Shown here: piece after piece, positions 21,137-33,263 of the stretch
Layout of the letters: each line of letters begins with the position of its first letter
Numbering within the stretch: position 1 is the stretch's first letter
DNA from: Artemisia argyi
Taxonomy: Eukaryota > Streptophyta > Magnoliopsida > Asterales > Asteraceae
Assembly (NCBI GenBank): GCA_030686995.1
Contig: CM060706.1
Coordinates: forward strand, 138,223,005-138,287,004
Reading direction: 5' to 3'
Length of the DNA stretch: 64,000 nucleotides
Notes under the pieces: model-generated
What the model was told of the DNA's origin: nothing
Seen by the model: only the letters and a program-made list of their open reading frames with translations
Databases searched by the model: none
Position numbers and translations under genes: made by a program

Positions 21137-24100
21137 GCAGTTCTTTTGTAAAAGCTTCCCGAGAAGCTTGGAGACCCCGACAAATTTCTCATTCCTTGTA
21201 TTTTTCCGGGTATGGTTGAATGCTTCACCTTGGCCGATCTTGGTGCTAGCATTATCCTGATGCCATATTCTGTGTGGAAGAAACTATCTCTTCCCGAACT
21301 CACTCCCACGTGCATGACTTTAGAGCTTGCCGATCGATCGATTTCTCGTCCACTTGGCATAGCCGAGGACGTATTCGTGAAAGTGGGAAAGTTCCATTTT
21401 CTGGCAGATTTTGTGATTGTTGACTTTGATGCCAATTCAAGGGTCCCTCTCATTCTTGGAAGGGGATTCCTTAGAACTGGGCGTGCTCTTATCGATGTAT
21501 TTAAGCAAGAGATCACATTGCGTGTTGGAACGGAAGCCATCACCATCAACCTCGATCAAACTTCGAGGTACTCCTCTAATTATGACTCTGAATCGGTAAA
21601 CCGAATAGATGTCATCGATGTTGCGGCTGAGGAGTACGCTCAAGAGGTTTTAGGTTTCGTTGATGATTTTACGAGTGAAAACTTCACTCCATCTTCTTAC
21701 CCCATCATTGCCAATTCTTCTCCTTCCCTCACTCCGTTTGAGGGAAGTGACTTCATCTTAGAAGAGATTGAGGCCTTTCTCAAAAGTGATTTGATTCCCG
21801 ATGGAATCGATAACCAAGAGATTGACCCTAAGAGGGATATCCTCTTACTTGAGAAGTTATTAAACGAAGATCCCTCTCCTCTTCCCGTTCTACCACAACA
21901 ACTTCATAAAGAGGAAGTCAAAATGTTGAGAAAACTGATGACTTTCCTGAGGTTGAACTTAAGGACTTGCCACCTCATCTTGAATATGCATTTCTGGAGG
22001 GTGATGATAAATTACCCTTCATAATTGCTAAAAATTTAAGTGTTGAGGAAAAGGCTGCTTTAATAAAGGTTTTGAAGTCACATAAACAAGCAATTGCTTG
22101 GAGACTCTCCGACATCAAGGGCATTGATCTCGAATTTTGTACCCACAAAATTTTAATGGAGGATGACTTCAAACCAGCAGTCCAACAACAAAGAAGGGTG
22201 AATCCAAAAATTCATGAGGTCATCAAACAAGAAGTTTTAAAACTTCTTGATGCAGGATTGATTTACCCTATCTCGGATAGTCCTTGGGTTAGCCCCATAC
22301 ATTATGTTCCAAAAAAGGGTGGCATAATTGTTGTCACTAACGAAGAAAACGAGTTGATTCCAACTCGATTGGTTACGGGTTGGCGTGTCTGCATTGACTA
22401 TCGCAAGTTAAATGACGCCACCCGCAAAGACCATTTTCCTCTGCCCTTTATGGATCAGATGCTCAAGAGATTAGCGGGGAATGAGTACTATTTCTTCCTC
22501 GATGGTTTCTCGGGTTACTTTCAGATTCCCATTGATCCGTAGGATCAGGAAAATACCACTTTCACGTGCCCCTATGGAACTTTTGCTTATAAACGTATGC
22601 CATTTGGTTTATGTAATGCTCCGGGCACGTTTCAAAGATGTATGATGGCCATATTTTCCGACATGATCGGGAAAACTATGGAGGTCTTTATGGATGATTT
22701 CTCGGTCATTGGGGATTCATTTCAATCATGTCTCTCCCATTTAGACAACATGCTCAAACGTTGTGAAGACACAAGGTTATGTATAAATTGGGAGAAGAGC
22801 CAATTTATGGTTAAAGAGGGCATTGTCCTCGGCCATAAAATTTCAAAGAACGGGATTGAGGTTGACAAAGCCAAAGTGGATGTCATCACAAAATTACCTC
22901 ATCCCACTACCGTCAAGGATATTAGGAGCTTTTTGGGTCATGCCGGTTTCTATCGTAGGTTTATTCATGATTTTTCTAAAATTGCCCAGCCTATGACCCA
23001 TCTCCTCGCGAAGGATGCTCCTTTTATCTTCTCCCCCGAGTTCATCGAAGCTTTTGAAACATTGAAGAAAAAGCTTACTGAGGCACCGATTCTTGTTGCC
23101 CCCGATTGGGACTTGCCCTTCGAACTCATGTGTGATGCGAGTGATTATGCGATAGGGGCAGTCTTGGGGCAACGAAAAACAAAACACTTTCAGCCTATAC
23201 ACTATGCGAGCAAAACTATGACCGAGGCTCAAAGTCATTAAACCACCACTGAAAAAGAATTATTAGCAGTGGTGTATGCCTTTGAGAAGTTTCGGCCATA
23301 CTTGATATTGACCAAGTACATAGTGTATACGGATCACTCGGCTTTGAAGTATCTCTTTGCAAAACAAGATGCAAAGCCGAGACTACTTGGTTGGGTTCTC
23401 CTCCTGCAAGAATTTGATATCATAATTCGTGATAAAAAAGGAGCTGAGAACCTAGCTGTTGATCATCTCACCCGTTTAGAAAACCCCCGTCAAGATGCCT
23501 TCGACAAGAAGGAAATTAATTAAACCTTCCCTCTCGAGACACTCAATTCGGTTACCTTTCTTGGAGATTCTATTACCCCATGGTTTGCCCATTTTGCAAA
23601 CTACCATGCGGGTAACTTTGTTGTGAAAGGGATGTCGTCCCAACAAAAAAATAAATTTTTCAAAGATGTAAAACACTATTTCTGGGACGACCACTATCTT
23701 TTTAAAATTTGCGCGGATCAAGTCATCCGGCGGTGTGTTTATGGTCAAGAAGCCGCTGAAATTCTAAAGGTTTGCCATGCTGGTCCCACGGGGGGCCACC
23801 ACAAACCAAACTACACCGCCAAAAAGGTGTTTAATTCCGGCTTTTATTGGCCCACAATCTATAAGGATGCCCAAGAATTGGTCAAGTCCTGTGATGCTTG
23901 TCAACGTCACTGGAACATTTCACAAAAGAATGAAATGCCTCAAACTGCAATTCAAGTTTGTGAAATCTTTGACGTGTGGGGCATAGAGTTTATGGGGCCA
24001 TTTCCATCGTCTCATGAAAATAAGTACATACTCGTGGCTGTTGACTATTTGTAAAAATTGGTTGAAGCGAAAGCTTTACCCACAAATGATGCCTGAATTG

Positions 24101-24918
24101 TTGTAAAATTTTTGAAAGCTCTTTTTTGCTCGATTTGGAACTCCACGTGCTATAATTAGTGATCGTGGTATGCAATTCTGCAATGACAAATTTGATAAAG
24201 TCATGCAAAAGTATGGTGTAACTCACCGTCTTTCTACTGCGTACCACCCTCAAACAAGTGGAAAAGTAGAAGTTTCCAATCGAGGCATTAAAAGAATATT
24301 GGAAAGAACTATTGGTGAAAATCGTGCATCGTGGTAGGATAAATTAGATGATGCACTTTGGGCTTTCCGTACAGCTTATAAAACACCCATCGGGTGTACG
24401 CCTTACAAGCTTGTATACGGGAAAGCGTGCCATCTACCGATCGAGCTTGAGTATAAAGCCTATTGGGCCCTCAAGCATGCAAATTTTGACCTCAAAACTG
24501 CGGGTGATCATCGGAAAGTTCAACCGAATGAATTAAATGAACTTCGTGATCAAGCTTACGAGAACTCTTTGATCTATAAAGAAAAGACAAAGAAGATTCA
24601 TGACTCAAAAATCAATAACCACGTTTTCAACGTTGGTGATCGAGTCCTTCTTTTCAACTCTAGACTCAAGATCTTCTCGGGAAAACTAAAGACCCGTTGG
24701 ACTGGCCCATTCACTATCGCAAAGGTTTATCCTTATGGCACCATCGAGTTATCTCAAAATGACGGTCCAAATTTAAAAGTGAATGGGCATCGTTTGAAAC
24801 ATTACTTTGGAGAGGACATACCATCCATGGTTGTCCCGGATCTCCAAACTTTCCCCAAGGACAATAGAATTCGGGGATCGAGTCAAGCTAGCGACTCGAT
24901 GAATAAAAACAGTAGCAA
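21137..24918 (+). pseudogene. pol of E2: protease, reverse transcriptase, RNase H, integrase, heavily mutated
   Basis: Domains in order: aspartic protease with DLGAS (about 21236); RT with SPIHYVPKKGG, CIDYRKLNDAT, MPFGLCNAPGTFQR and catalytic FMDD (22687-22698); RNase H ([35 protein letters not shown]); integrase zinc finger (GHHKPNYTA ... CDACQRH), catalytic core with ISDRG and KVEVSNR, and a C-terminal GDRVLLFNSRLKIFSGKLK / GPFTI region. Lesions: stops at 21134-21136 and 21149-21151, one lost A at about 21920, stops at 22540, 23239, 23521, 24052, 24091 and 24335, and one extra T near 24120. The first integrase acid is Glu (GIEFMGP) where Asp is expected. The frame ends near 24900 beside the E4 insertion. 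This is the only pol in the window that could once have served E3/E4-like elements. Confidence 0.93.
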
Positions 24919-24920
24919 CA

Positions 24921-26340
24921 TGATACGTGGGGATCGCACCAGGCTTTACCTCTCAAGGGATCTTGAGAAGCTTACAACCCCCACCAGGCAGTGTACCTGA
25001 TCGATGTAGTATAGTATAATGACAAGTACCGGGGGATTGATTGTTCAGCTAGGAATAGTGTCGCTAGGCTTAGAAAACCTAAAGACTAGGTCTAGAGATG
25101 AGGGATGATTCATTTTGTATTTTTATATTTTTATGAAAGCAAATAAAAATCTCGGGTTTGAAGGAGTTGGCGGAATTAGTTACTAGTCAACTAACCCAAT
25201 ACTAAGATGCAATCAAAATAAAATACTAAAAATATGAAAATAAACTAAATTATACTAACGTTGTGAGCAATATGTCGGAGAATTGTGTTTACTTAGATTT
25301 CACTACTCCCTAGACATCTTTTACATGTTAATTATTTGTTATAGTTGCGTGGATGATGGATTGTATTCCTTAATACCATTCATGGGGTGGCATACTTACT
25401 TCCCTAATCCTATGAGCGCCTACTTCACTCCTATGTCGAGCCGGCTAAGAAGCTCCGAACATGGGATCATTAGAATTTGCTCATGCATTAAATACATCCA
25501 ATAAAACCTAGTATACATCGGTTCATGTTTCCTAAGACGTTCAAGCATGTTACACAATGGAGATCTGCCAGTTTTCTTAAGCCTAACATTGAAATCATTC
25601 ATCCAATACAACCATTAACAAGTAATCAACACATAATTAACATCTAGGTTTCATTACATCTAAGCAAACACAAGATAGATCTAGCCTAGCATGTTAAAAT
25701 CAAGACAAGCACAAGATATAATCAACCAACACATAGACATATTGATTGAATTAAGAGAAGACTTATCTCAATAGAACATGAAAGGATTCAAGGGGTGAAA
25801 ACCCTTGAAAGTACTGTAAAATATGACCTAGGGTTTACAAAGTTCGGCCCTAGTTTTCTCCACACAAGTTCCTCTCTAATGAATGAAAAATAGAAAACTA
25901 TATATAGATTTCGATGGGTGACAGCGTCAAGAACAAATGTCTGACGCCGTCATCTCGCCGCCAAATAGTTTCTCAGACTGCCTAGATCTGGGTCTGACAC
26001 CGTCATGTATTCACCTTATCCAGGCCGTCACCAAAATTAGTCTTGACGCCCTTGTTGTGACGCCGTCAGGATTTCACTGGGTCATCATGGTTTTAACTCT
26101 TGACGCCGTCAGGATCTTCCTCTTGACGCCGTCAGGTACTATTCTCAGCATGGAAAATTAAGTCTTTACCGTTTTCTTCACTTTTATGCTCCAAAAATGT
26201 CCGAATTGCTTCCTTTTCCAGAATTCACTCCCAAAGTACCTAAAATCACAAAAGGAACGATTTAGGGCAATGTTTGATCAAATAAATTCAATTCCGGGCT
26301 TAAATGACCCCCTAAAAGTGGTTCATTTTTCGCCTCATCA
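24921..26340 (-). repeat. 3' LTR of E4 (LTR A)
   Basis: 1420 bp. On the plus strand it begins TGATACGTGG and ends CGCCTCATCA, the reverse complement of TGATGAGGCG...CA. TGACGNCGTCA palindromes lie in 25920-26140, with CTATATATAG (complement) at about 25900. It is less like LTRs B and C than those are to each other. Confidence 0.93.
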
Positions 26341-26380
26341 TATACCCTTACACTTGAGATTTGCTTGTCCTCAAGCAAAT
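26341..26380 (-). other. terminal hairpin and 3' PPT of E4
   Basis: Minus strand: stem ATTTGCTTG, loop AGGA, CAAGCAAAT (plus coordinates 26380-26359), then AAGTGTAAGGGTATA up to the LTR. Identical stem to the terminal module of E3. Confidence 0.75.
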
Positions 26381-27949
26381 GCGCTTTTATTCTAATCAAA
26401 ATACAAGTTAGGGGTCATTTAACATTAATATAAAAGTAATTACAAAAAATAATCGTTCCACTAAAGACCAAAGACAAGCACGGAGGTCATATATTAGCAC
26501 CTCACGGATAGTGTTTAGATACTCACATCTCTCTGGTGTAATAAAGTAATATCACAATATGGAAACGGAAAATATCTCTCACTACCTGTCATAGCAAAAT
26601 AGATTACCATAGGCTTGGGAAAGGATCAAACCTCCACCACATGGCGTAAGCACCTAGGATAAACTATCAAAGAAGTCTTTATAAAGGGTTGGAACGTTAG
26701 GTGTAGGGATATGGAATACACGGTTTTGTTGGACATAGGCAGTCTTTACTGGTGGCGAGTTAACAATCTAAGTTAATTACATGTACAATATGGCGTTGCT
26801 AAGCCAAGACTAGACTCGACTTAAGCTAATAAATGAAAAATACGAAAAACATAAAATGAACATAGAATGAAAAGGGATGGTAGTCCGTATGTTTTTCTCT
26901 TTTTCTATTTTTTTTTCTTTTTCTTGATTTTTTCGATTTTTTATTTATTTTTTATTTATTTATTTTTTTTTATTTTTTTGCATACACTCTTATCCTACCA
27001 TCAAAAATAATACATCATAGGGAATGAAAATTCCCCTTACACTTGAATTTTTACATACTTTACAATAAACTAATCTAATGACTCGAATTAAGAAAATCAA
27101 AACACTTGGAGTACTTTTAAGATTAACGTACATATGAGGATAATAATATTATGTTCTTCTCCATTACTCCATAACATAAGTACTTTACCCATGAGTCTCA
27201 ATCGTCCCAAAACAATATGTACAATGATATGACTCGACTTAGCAACCATGTAATCAATTAGATAGTTAACTTAGGGTTTAACAAATAACAATAATGCACT
27301 AAAGATGAGTGCATACACGGAAGGCTAAGGTGATTTGGTTGTACATTTAAGTGGGGTGTAACAAATTCTTCCTTTAAGTAAAATGCTTAAAGTTAGAAAC
27401 GAAGATATAGGCTCGGAGGGGTGTACTAGGGGTTTCATGTACTAAAAATGAGTACAACGCTAAGGTGTGGGAAAAATTAATTGACTCAACTAGCCAAGTA
27501 ATATGACTTAAATGGTCAAGTAATTATGATACGGGTTTAACATAAGGGTGATCCTAATACCTCTTATCATGTAGTAAATCCTACTACACGAATGTAGTCT
27601 CACTGGCGGTCTCGGGATGCATCACTAACGCAAGTCCTAGAATCTAAATGCTACCGGTACACTCATAAGCACCAATAGTAAATGCTTTTCCTATCAAATC
27701 TAAAGGCGAACCTCACATATTTGGGTGGAAAATTTTTCTGAATGGTACGGTTTTGTGCTAGTCATACAATCTCCTATCCATGAGACGATTGCTATGGCTA
27801 AAGTTTCACTCCTAAATGTTGTAAAAAATTGTAAATTTGGCGCTAAAATTACACTAACAAGTATTTCTCATAGTTTTATTACACATCTACTATCAAACAA
27901 ACAAACTCAAGCGAAAGTGTATCTGTAAGGTATCATCATTTTACCCTCC

Positions 27950-27985
27950 CCTTACACTTAGGATGAACACTGTCCCCAATGTTCA
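27950..27985 (-). other. internal hairpin plus polypurine tract of E4
   Basis: Minus strand: TGAACATTG, loop GGGA, CAGTGTTCA (27985-27964), then TAAGTGTAAGGGGAGGG. Relative to E3 one stem base changed from A to G, giving a G-U pair, so pairing is retained. Its tandem-duplicate copy is near 32392-32413. Confidence 0.7.
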
Positions 27986-28835
27986 AGTAAAGAATGTAAA
28001 AGTGAAATAAGTAAAACGAATGAAATCAAATACTCCCCTGATTCGCTCGGTATGGATAATAAGGTGGCCAGGTTAGATCTTCCTCCAAGAAAATGAACAA
28101 TCAAAGCTTCCCTTCCAGAATAATAATCATCTTCTTGTCATACATAACCTGTAAAACCTGAGAAAACAGACAAGGCAACCTCGCATAAAATCGGCGGCAA
28201 TCTACATATGCTAATAAATCCTAGAAAACAAAATAAGATATAATGCTTGTGGAATGATGTTTGCAGATTTCCTGGAGATTATAAAACTAATAATTCAACA
28301 AAAACTTTAAAACTCCGTTAGAAAAACAAAACTGGTAAAATTTCCAGATTTTTACACGTGACGCCGTCAAGAGTAAGCTCGTGACGCCGTCAGAAGTGAC
28401 CTGCAGAAATTCTTATGTTAAGTGTCCAGAAAATTTCTGGAAAAACTTCGTCCTACTTCCTGGAAAATCCTGCAAAACTTCATTATGACTCGATACAAGC
28501 ATTTGACTCTAACAAATACGAATATACATGTTCACTTAATATTGTGAAGAATCATGATCGGTTTTTGTTTCTTAAAAACATATTTGGGGTTTCCCCTTAC
28601 ACTTATCTTTTGCAAAAATACCTTTGGATGAACTTAAGACTAGGCCAAACAACAAGGTAAAGTATTTTCACCATTTTACTTTTGAAACATGATCTACCAA
28701 CAATAAAAATAAAGCATGCATACGGAAGCAAATAAAAATCAAACAAAATAAAAATTACACAAAACATGGGTTGCCTCCCAAGAAACGCTTTTCTTTATTT
28801 ACGAGTCTTGTAGCTAGACTCAAGGTCATGGGTTA

Positions 28836-29858
28836 CTACGTGATCTCATCGTTGGTTCCACTTCCTGATTGTAAATGCTCTTTGTAGAAACCAATCACCT
28901 TTTTCTCAATCGCTCCTATAATCGTATGGGCAAATTCCTTATCGACTTTATACTTTGGTCCTAGAGTCAAGCAATCTTTGTAGAAAAGACTCTTCTTTTC
29001 CCATACATAATCCATGCGTTTTTTCTTATCCTCTTCATTGATGTCTTCAAAAGCACCAATGTTATCCAAGTCAAATCGGGGTACAAAACGAAATTCTTTC
29101 ATTCTATTAGGCATCCTATAAGTGATCCTATCGGTGTTACTCGCAAATCGGATTGTCCCTTCTATCTCATCATATTCTAGCTTGGAATCTTCAACAAATG
29201 GTTTACCAAACACAACATTGGATAATCGACAATCAATAACATTAGCAAGATCTTCAACGATCATAAAGTCAGTGATATAAGTGAAATTCCCAACAAATAC
29301 ATGTAAACCTTTAATTCTCCCGACAAAGTTACAAACTCCACCGGGGTATTTGGGATCTCTTCTAGGTCCAAGACTTGTTTTCACTAAATTTTTATAAACA
29401 CTTGAGGACATAATGTTGATTGGGGATTTAAAGTCAATGTAAGCATTGTCAACGTGTCTATACCCAATCATACATGGTATCTTAACATTCTTAGGGTCGC
29501 CTCTCTTTATCTTAGGTTCGATTCTAGTAAAAGGAGATCGAGGGTTATCAATAATATTGTTATAGTACGCAATCTCCTCGTTAGTGGGGTATAGATTAAA
29601 ATAGTCATATGGGTTTGGATCAATCTCCCCTTCTTCAAGCTCCTCAACAACATTCACAAAATCATTAGGCCAAAGTTCCTTATTTGAATACAAGGTGGTC
29701 GCAAGGTCACTAAATGCATGGTCAAGCTCAACCTTAATCAACCTATTAAGCTCCCTAAGTTCCCTAATCTCACTCTCAATTTGTTCACGTAACAAAGCTA
29801 CTTCTCTAGGGGAAAGGGGTGGATTCGCGTTTTTCATAATGGTCAACGGAATAGTCAA
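28836..29858 (-). CDS. protease-like ORF of E4 (degenerate retropepsin-type, copy 1)
   Basis: 340 codons starting MTIPLTIMKNANPP, directly downstream of the PBS and leader. The first ~70 residues (REVALLREQIESEIRELREL) look helical or coiled. The middle (HVDNAYIDFKSPINIMSSSV, then GLHVFVGNFTYITDFMIVED and LSNVVFGKPFVED) has the strand pattern of a retroviral-type aspartic protease, comparable with E2 (LADLGASIILM, FHFLADFVIVDF, PLILGRGFL). The catalytic D-T/S-G is degenerate (DFKS), so protease activity is doubtful. An acidic and Lys-rich C-terminus follows. I recall similar Asteraceae predicted proteins labelled aspartic-peptidase- or MAK10-like. The open frame has survived while every other frame in the window has decayed. 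Confidence 0.7.
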   Translation of the reverse strand: MTIPLTIMKNANPPLSPREVALLREQIESEIRELRELNRLIKVELDHAFSDLATTLYSNKELWPNDFVNVVEELEEGEIDPNPYDYFNLYPTNEEIAYYNNIIDNPRSPFTRIEPKIKRGDPKNVKIPCMIGYRHVDNAYIDFKSPINIMSSSVYKNLVKTSLGPRRDPKYPGGVCNFVGRIKGLHVFVGNFTYITDFMIVEDLANVIDCRLSNVVFGKPFVEDSKLEYDEIEGTIRFASNTDRITYRMPNRMKEFRFVPRFDLDNIGAFEDINEEDKKKRMDYVWEKKSLFYKDCLTLGPKYKVDKEFAHTIIGAIEKKVIGFYKEHLQSGSGTNDEIT

Positions 29859-29995
29859 TGAATTTATTTTACTAACAAAGGCACGAAGAAAAAGATAGAT
29901 TGAAGAGAACCTAAAAATAAAAACAAAATCTTACTAGAAAGGAATCTAGCAAGTAGACCTAATAAAAAGAGATTATAACCTAGACAATAACTATT

Positions 29996-30013
29996 CCCCA
30001 GGCTGCGGCGCCA
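29996..30013 (-). other. primer binding site of E4
   Basis: The minus strand reads TGGCGCCGCAGCCTGGGG, six bases from the LTR. In the duplicated copy (34424-34441) one base is changed (TGGTGCCGC). Confidence 0.8.
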
Positions 30014-30019
30014 AAAACT

Positions 30020-31430
30020 TGATACGTGGGGATCGCACCAGGCTTTACCTCTCAAGGGATCTTGAGAAGCTTACAACCCCCACCAGGCAGTGTACCTGAT
30101 CGATGTAGTATAGTATAATGACAAGTACCGGGGGATTGATCTTTCAGCTAGGAATAGTGTTGCTAGGCTTAGAAAACCTAAAGACTAGGTCTAGAGATGA
30201 GGGATGATTCTTTTTGTATTTTTATATTTTTATGAATGCAAATAAAAATCTCGGGTTTGAAGGAGTTGGCGGAATTAGTTGCTAGTCAACTAACCCAATA
30301 CTAAGATGCAATCAAAATAAAATACTAAAAATATGAAAATAAACTAAATTATACTAAAGTTGTGAGCAATATGTGGGAGAATTGTGTTTACTTAGATTTC
30401 ACTACTCCCTAGACATCTTTTACATGTTAATTATTTGTTATAGTTGCGTGGATGACGGATTGTATTCCTTAATACCATTCATGGGGTGGCATACTTACTT
30501 CCCCAATCCTATGAGCGCCTACTTCACTCCTATGTCGAGCCGGCTAAGAAGCTCCTAACATGGGATAATTTACTCATGCATTAAATACAACCAATAATAC
30601 CTAGTACAGATCTGTTCATGTTTCCTAAGACGTTCAAGCATGTTACACAATGGAGATCTGCCAGTTTTCTTAAGCCTAACATTGAAATCATTCATCCAAT
30701 ACAACCATTAACAAGTAATCAACACATAATTAACATCTAGGTTTCATTACATCTAAGCAAACACAAGATAGATCTAGCCTAGCATGTTAAAATCAAGACA
30801 AGCACAAGATATAATCAACCAACACATAGACATATTGATTGAATTAAGAGAAGACTTATCTCAATAGAACATGAAAGGATTCAAGGGGTGAAAACCCTTG
30901 AAAGTACTGTAAAATATGACCTAGGGTTTACAAAGTTCGACCCTAGTTTTCTCCACACAACCTCTGTAATGAATGAAAAATAGAAAACTATATATAGATT
31001 TTGATGGGTGATGGCGTCAAGAACAAATGTCTGACGCCATCATCTCGCCGCCAAATAGTTTCTCGGACTGCCGAGATCTGGGTCTGACGCCGTCATGTAT
31101 TCACCTTATGCAGGCCGTCACCAAAATTAGTCTTGACGCCCTTGTTGTGACGCCGTCAGGATTTCACTGGGTCGTCATGGTTTTAACTCTTGACGCCGTC
31201 AGGATCTTCCTCTTGACGCCGTCAGGTACTGTTCTGAGCATGGAAAATTAAGTCTTTGCCGTTTTCTTCACTTTTATGCTCCAAAAACGTCCGAATTGCT
31301 TCCTTTTCCAGAATTCACTCCCAAAGTACCTAAAATCACAAAAGGAACGATTTAGGGCAATATTTGATCAAATAAATTCAATTCCGGGCTTAAATGACCC
31401 CCTAAAAGTGGTTCATTTTTTGCCTCATCA
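30020..31430 (-). repeat. 5' LTR of E4 (LTR B)
   Basis: 1411 bp. On the plus strand it starts TGATACGTGG and ends TGCCTCATCA. Palindromes TGACGCCGTCA lie at about 31010-31230. It is the direct parent or sibling of LTR C (34448-35858) in the tandem duplication. Confidence 0.93.
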
Positions 31431-31926
31431 CAACAACATAGGTTTTCACACATGTCTCTGACTTCTTTCTACTTTCTAACACCCTAGTGTGGGGGAGTGG
31501 CCGTCCCCTGCAGCTGTTTTCAATGTATATATCCTTAAAAAAAAATGTGTGTTGTATGTACATATAAATATAGTGAAAAATAAAAAATGATATTCCCACA
31601 GTTAGCTTATAATATTATCTTTTTACGTTCGAAGAGTCGGCAAAATAGCCGGGACTTTGAATATTGAGGACAATATTCAATTCTAAGTGTGTGTGGGGGG
31701 GGGGGAATTCTAGCGAATTTTATCACATTATATCCTCTAGTACCCCCGTTTTTGGCCTAAAATTTAAATTTGTTTTCACTTTATTTCAAAATTTTTGTGG
31801 TTATTAGTCCGCCATGTCTAACCGACAAAAGGATTGGCTAATCTAGGAGCAAACGGCTCTTGGTAAAGATATATCAAATCCGTCTATGGCTGACAATTTG
31901 CCCAAAATTGTATGGTATTCAACTCT
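31431..31926 (+). other. E2 post-pol spacer, duplicate copy 1
   Basis: Non-coding. Starts with the E4 target duplicate CAACA. It contains GTGTGGGGGAGT (about 31489), a 10 bp perfect hairpin TTGAATATTG / CAATATTCAA with loop AGGA (31657-31680) followed by AAGTGTGTGTGGGGGGG, and a hairpin ending in TAAAG (about 31843-31867). Confidence 0.85.
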
Positions 31927-33263
31927 CCAAGTAATATGACTTAAATGGTCAAGTAATTATGATACGGGTTTAACATAAGGGTGATCCTAATGCCTCTTAT
32001 CTTGTAGTAAATCCTACTACACGAATGTAGACTCACTGGCGGTCTCGGGATGCATCACTCACGCAAGTTCTAGAATCTGAATGCTACCGGTACACTCATA
32101 AGCACCAATAGTAAATGCTTTTCCTATCAAATCTAAAGGCTCACATATTTGGGTGGAAAATTTTTCTGAATGGTACGGTTTTGTGCTAGTCATACAATCT
32201 CCTATCCATGAGACGATTGCTATGGCTAAAGTTTTACTCCTAAATGTTGTAAAAAATTGTAAATTTGGCGCTAAAATTACACTAACAAGTATTTCTCATA
32301 GTTTTATTACACATCTACTATCAAACAAACAAACTCAAGCGAAAGTGTATCTGTAAGGTATCATCATTTTACCCTCCCCTTACACTTAGGATGAACACTG
32401 TCCCCAATGTTCAAGTAAAGAATGTAAAAGTGAAATAAGTAAAACGAATGAAATCAAATACTCCCCTGATTCGCTCGGTATGGATAATAAGGTGGCCAGG
32501 TTAGATCTTCCTCCAAGAAAATGAACAATCAAAGCTTCCCTTCCAGAATAATAATCATCTTCTTGTCATACATAACCTGTAAAACCTGAGAAAACAGACA
32601 AGGCAACCTCGCATAAAATCGGCGGCAATCTACATATGCTAATAAATCCTAGAAAACAAAATAACATATAATGCTTGTGGAATGATGTTTGCAGATTTCC
32701 TGGAGATTATAAAACTAATAATTCAACAAAAACTTTAAAACTCCGTTAGAAAAACAAAACTGGTAAAATTTCCAGATTTTTACACGTGACGCCGTCAAGA
32801 GTAAACTCGTGACGCCGTCAGAAGTGACCTGCAGAAATTCTTATGTTAAGTGTCCAGAAAATTTCTGGAAAAACTTCGTCCTACTTCCTGGAAAATCCAG
32901 CAAAACTTCATTATGACTCGATACAAGCATTTGACTCTAACAAATACGAATATACATGTTCACTTAATATTGTGGAGAATCATGATCGGTTTTTGTTTCT
33001 TAAAAACATATTTGGGGTTTCCCCTTACACTTATCTTTTGCAAAAATACCTTTGGATGAAGTTAAGACTAGGCCAAACAACAAGGTAAAGTATTTTCACC
33101 ATTTTACTTTTGAAACATGATCTACCAACAATAAAAATAAAGCATGCATACGGAAGCAAATAATAATCAAACAAAATAAAAATCACACAAAACATGGGTT
33201 GCCTCCCAAGAAGCGCTTTTCTTTATTTACGAGTCTTGTAGCTAGACTCAAGGTCATGGGTTA

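Larger units (their letters stand above)
24921..31430 (-). mobile_element. E4: antisense non-autonomous Athila-lineage element in the E2 spacer
   Basis: LTRs at 24921-26340 (3' LTR) and 30020-31430 (5' LTR), both minus, with perfect CAACA on each side (24916-24920 and 31431-31435). Read on the minus strand: 5' LTR, PBS (30013-29996), protease-like ORF (29858-28836), long non-coding region, internal hairpin-PPT, terminal hairpin-PPT (26380-26341), 3' LTR. Same LTR family as E3 but with a different ORF. No RT or integrase. Confidence 0.95.
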
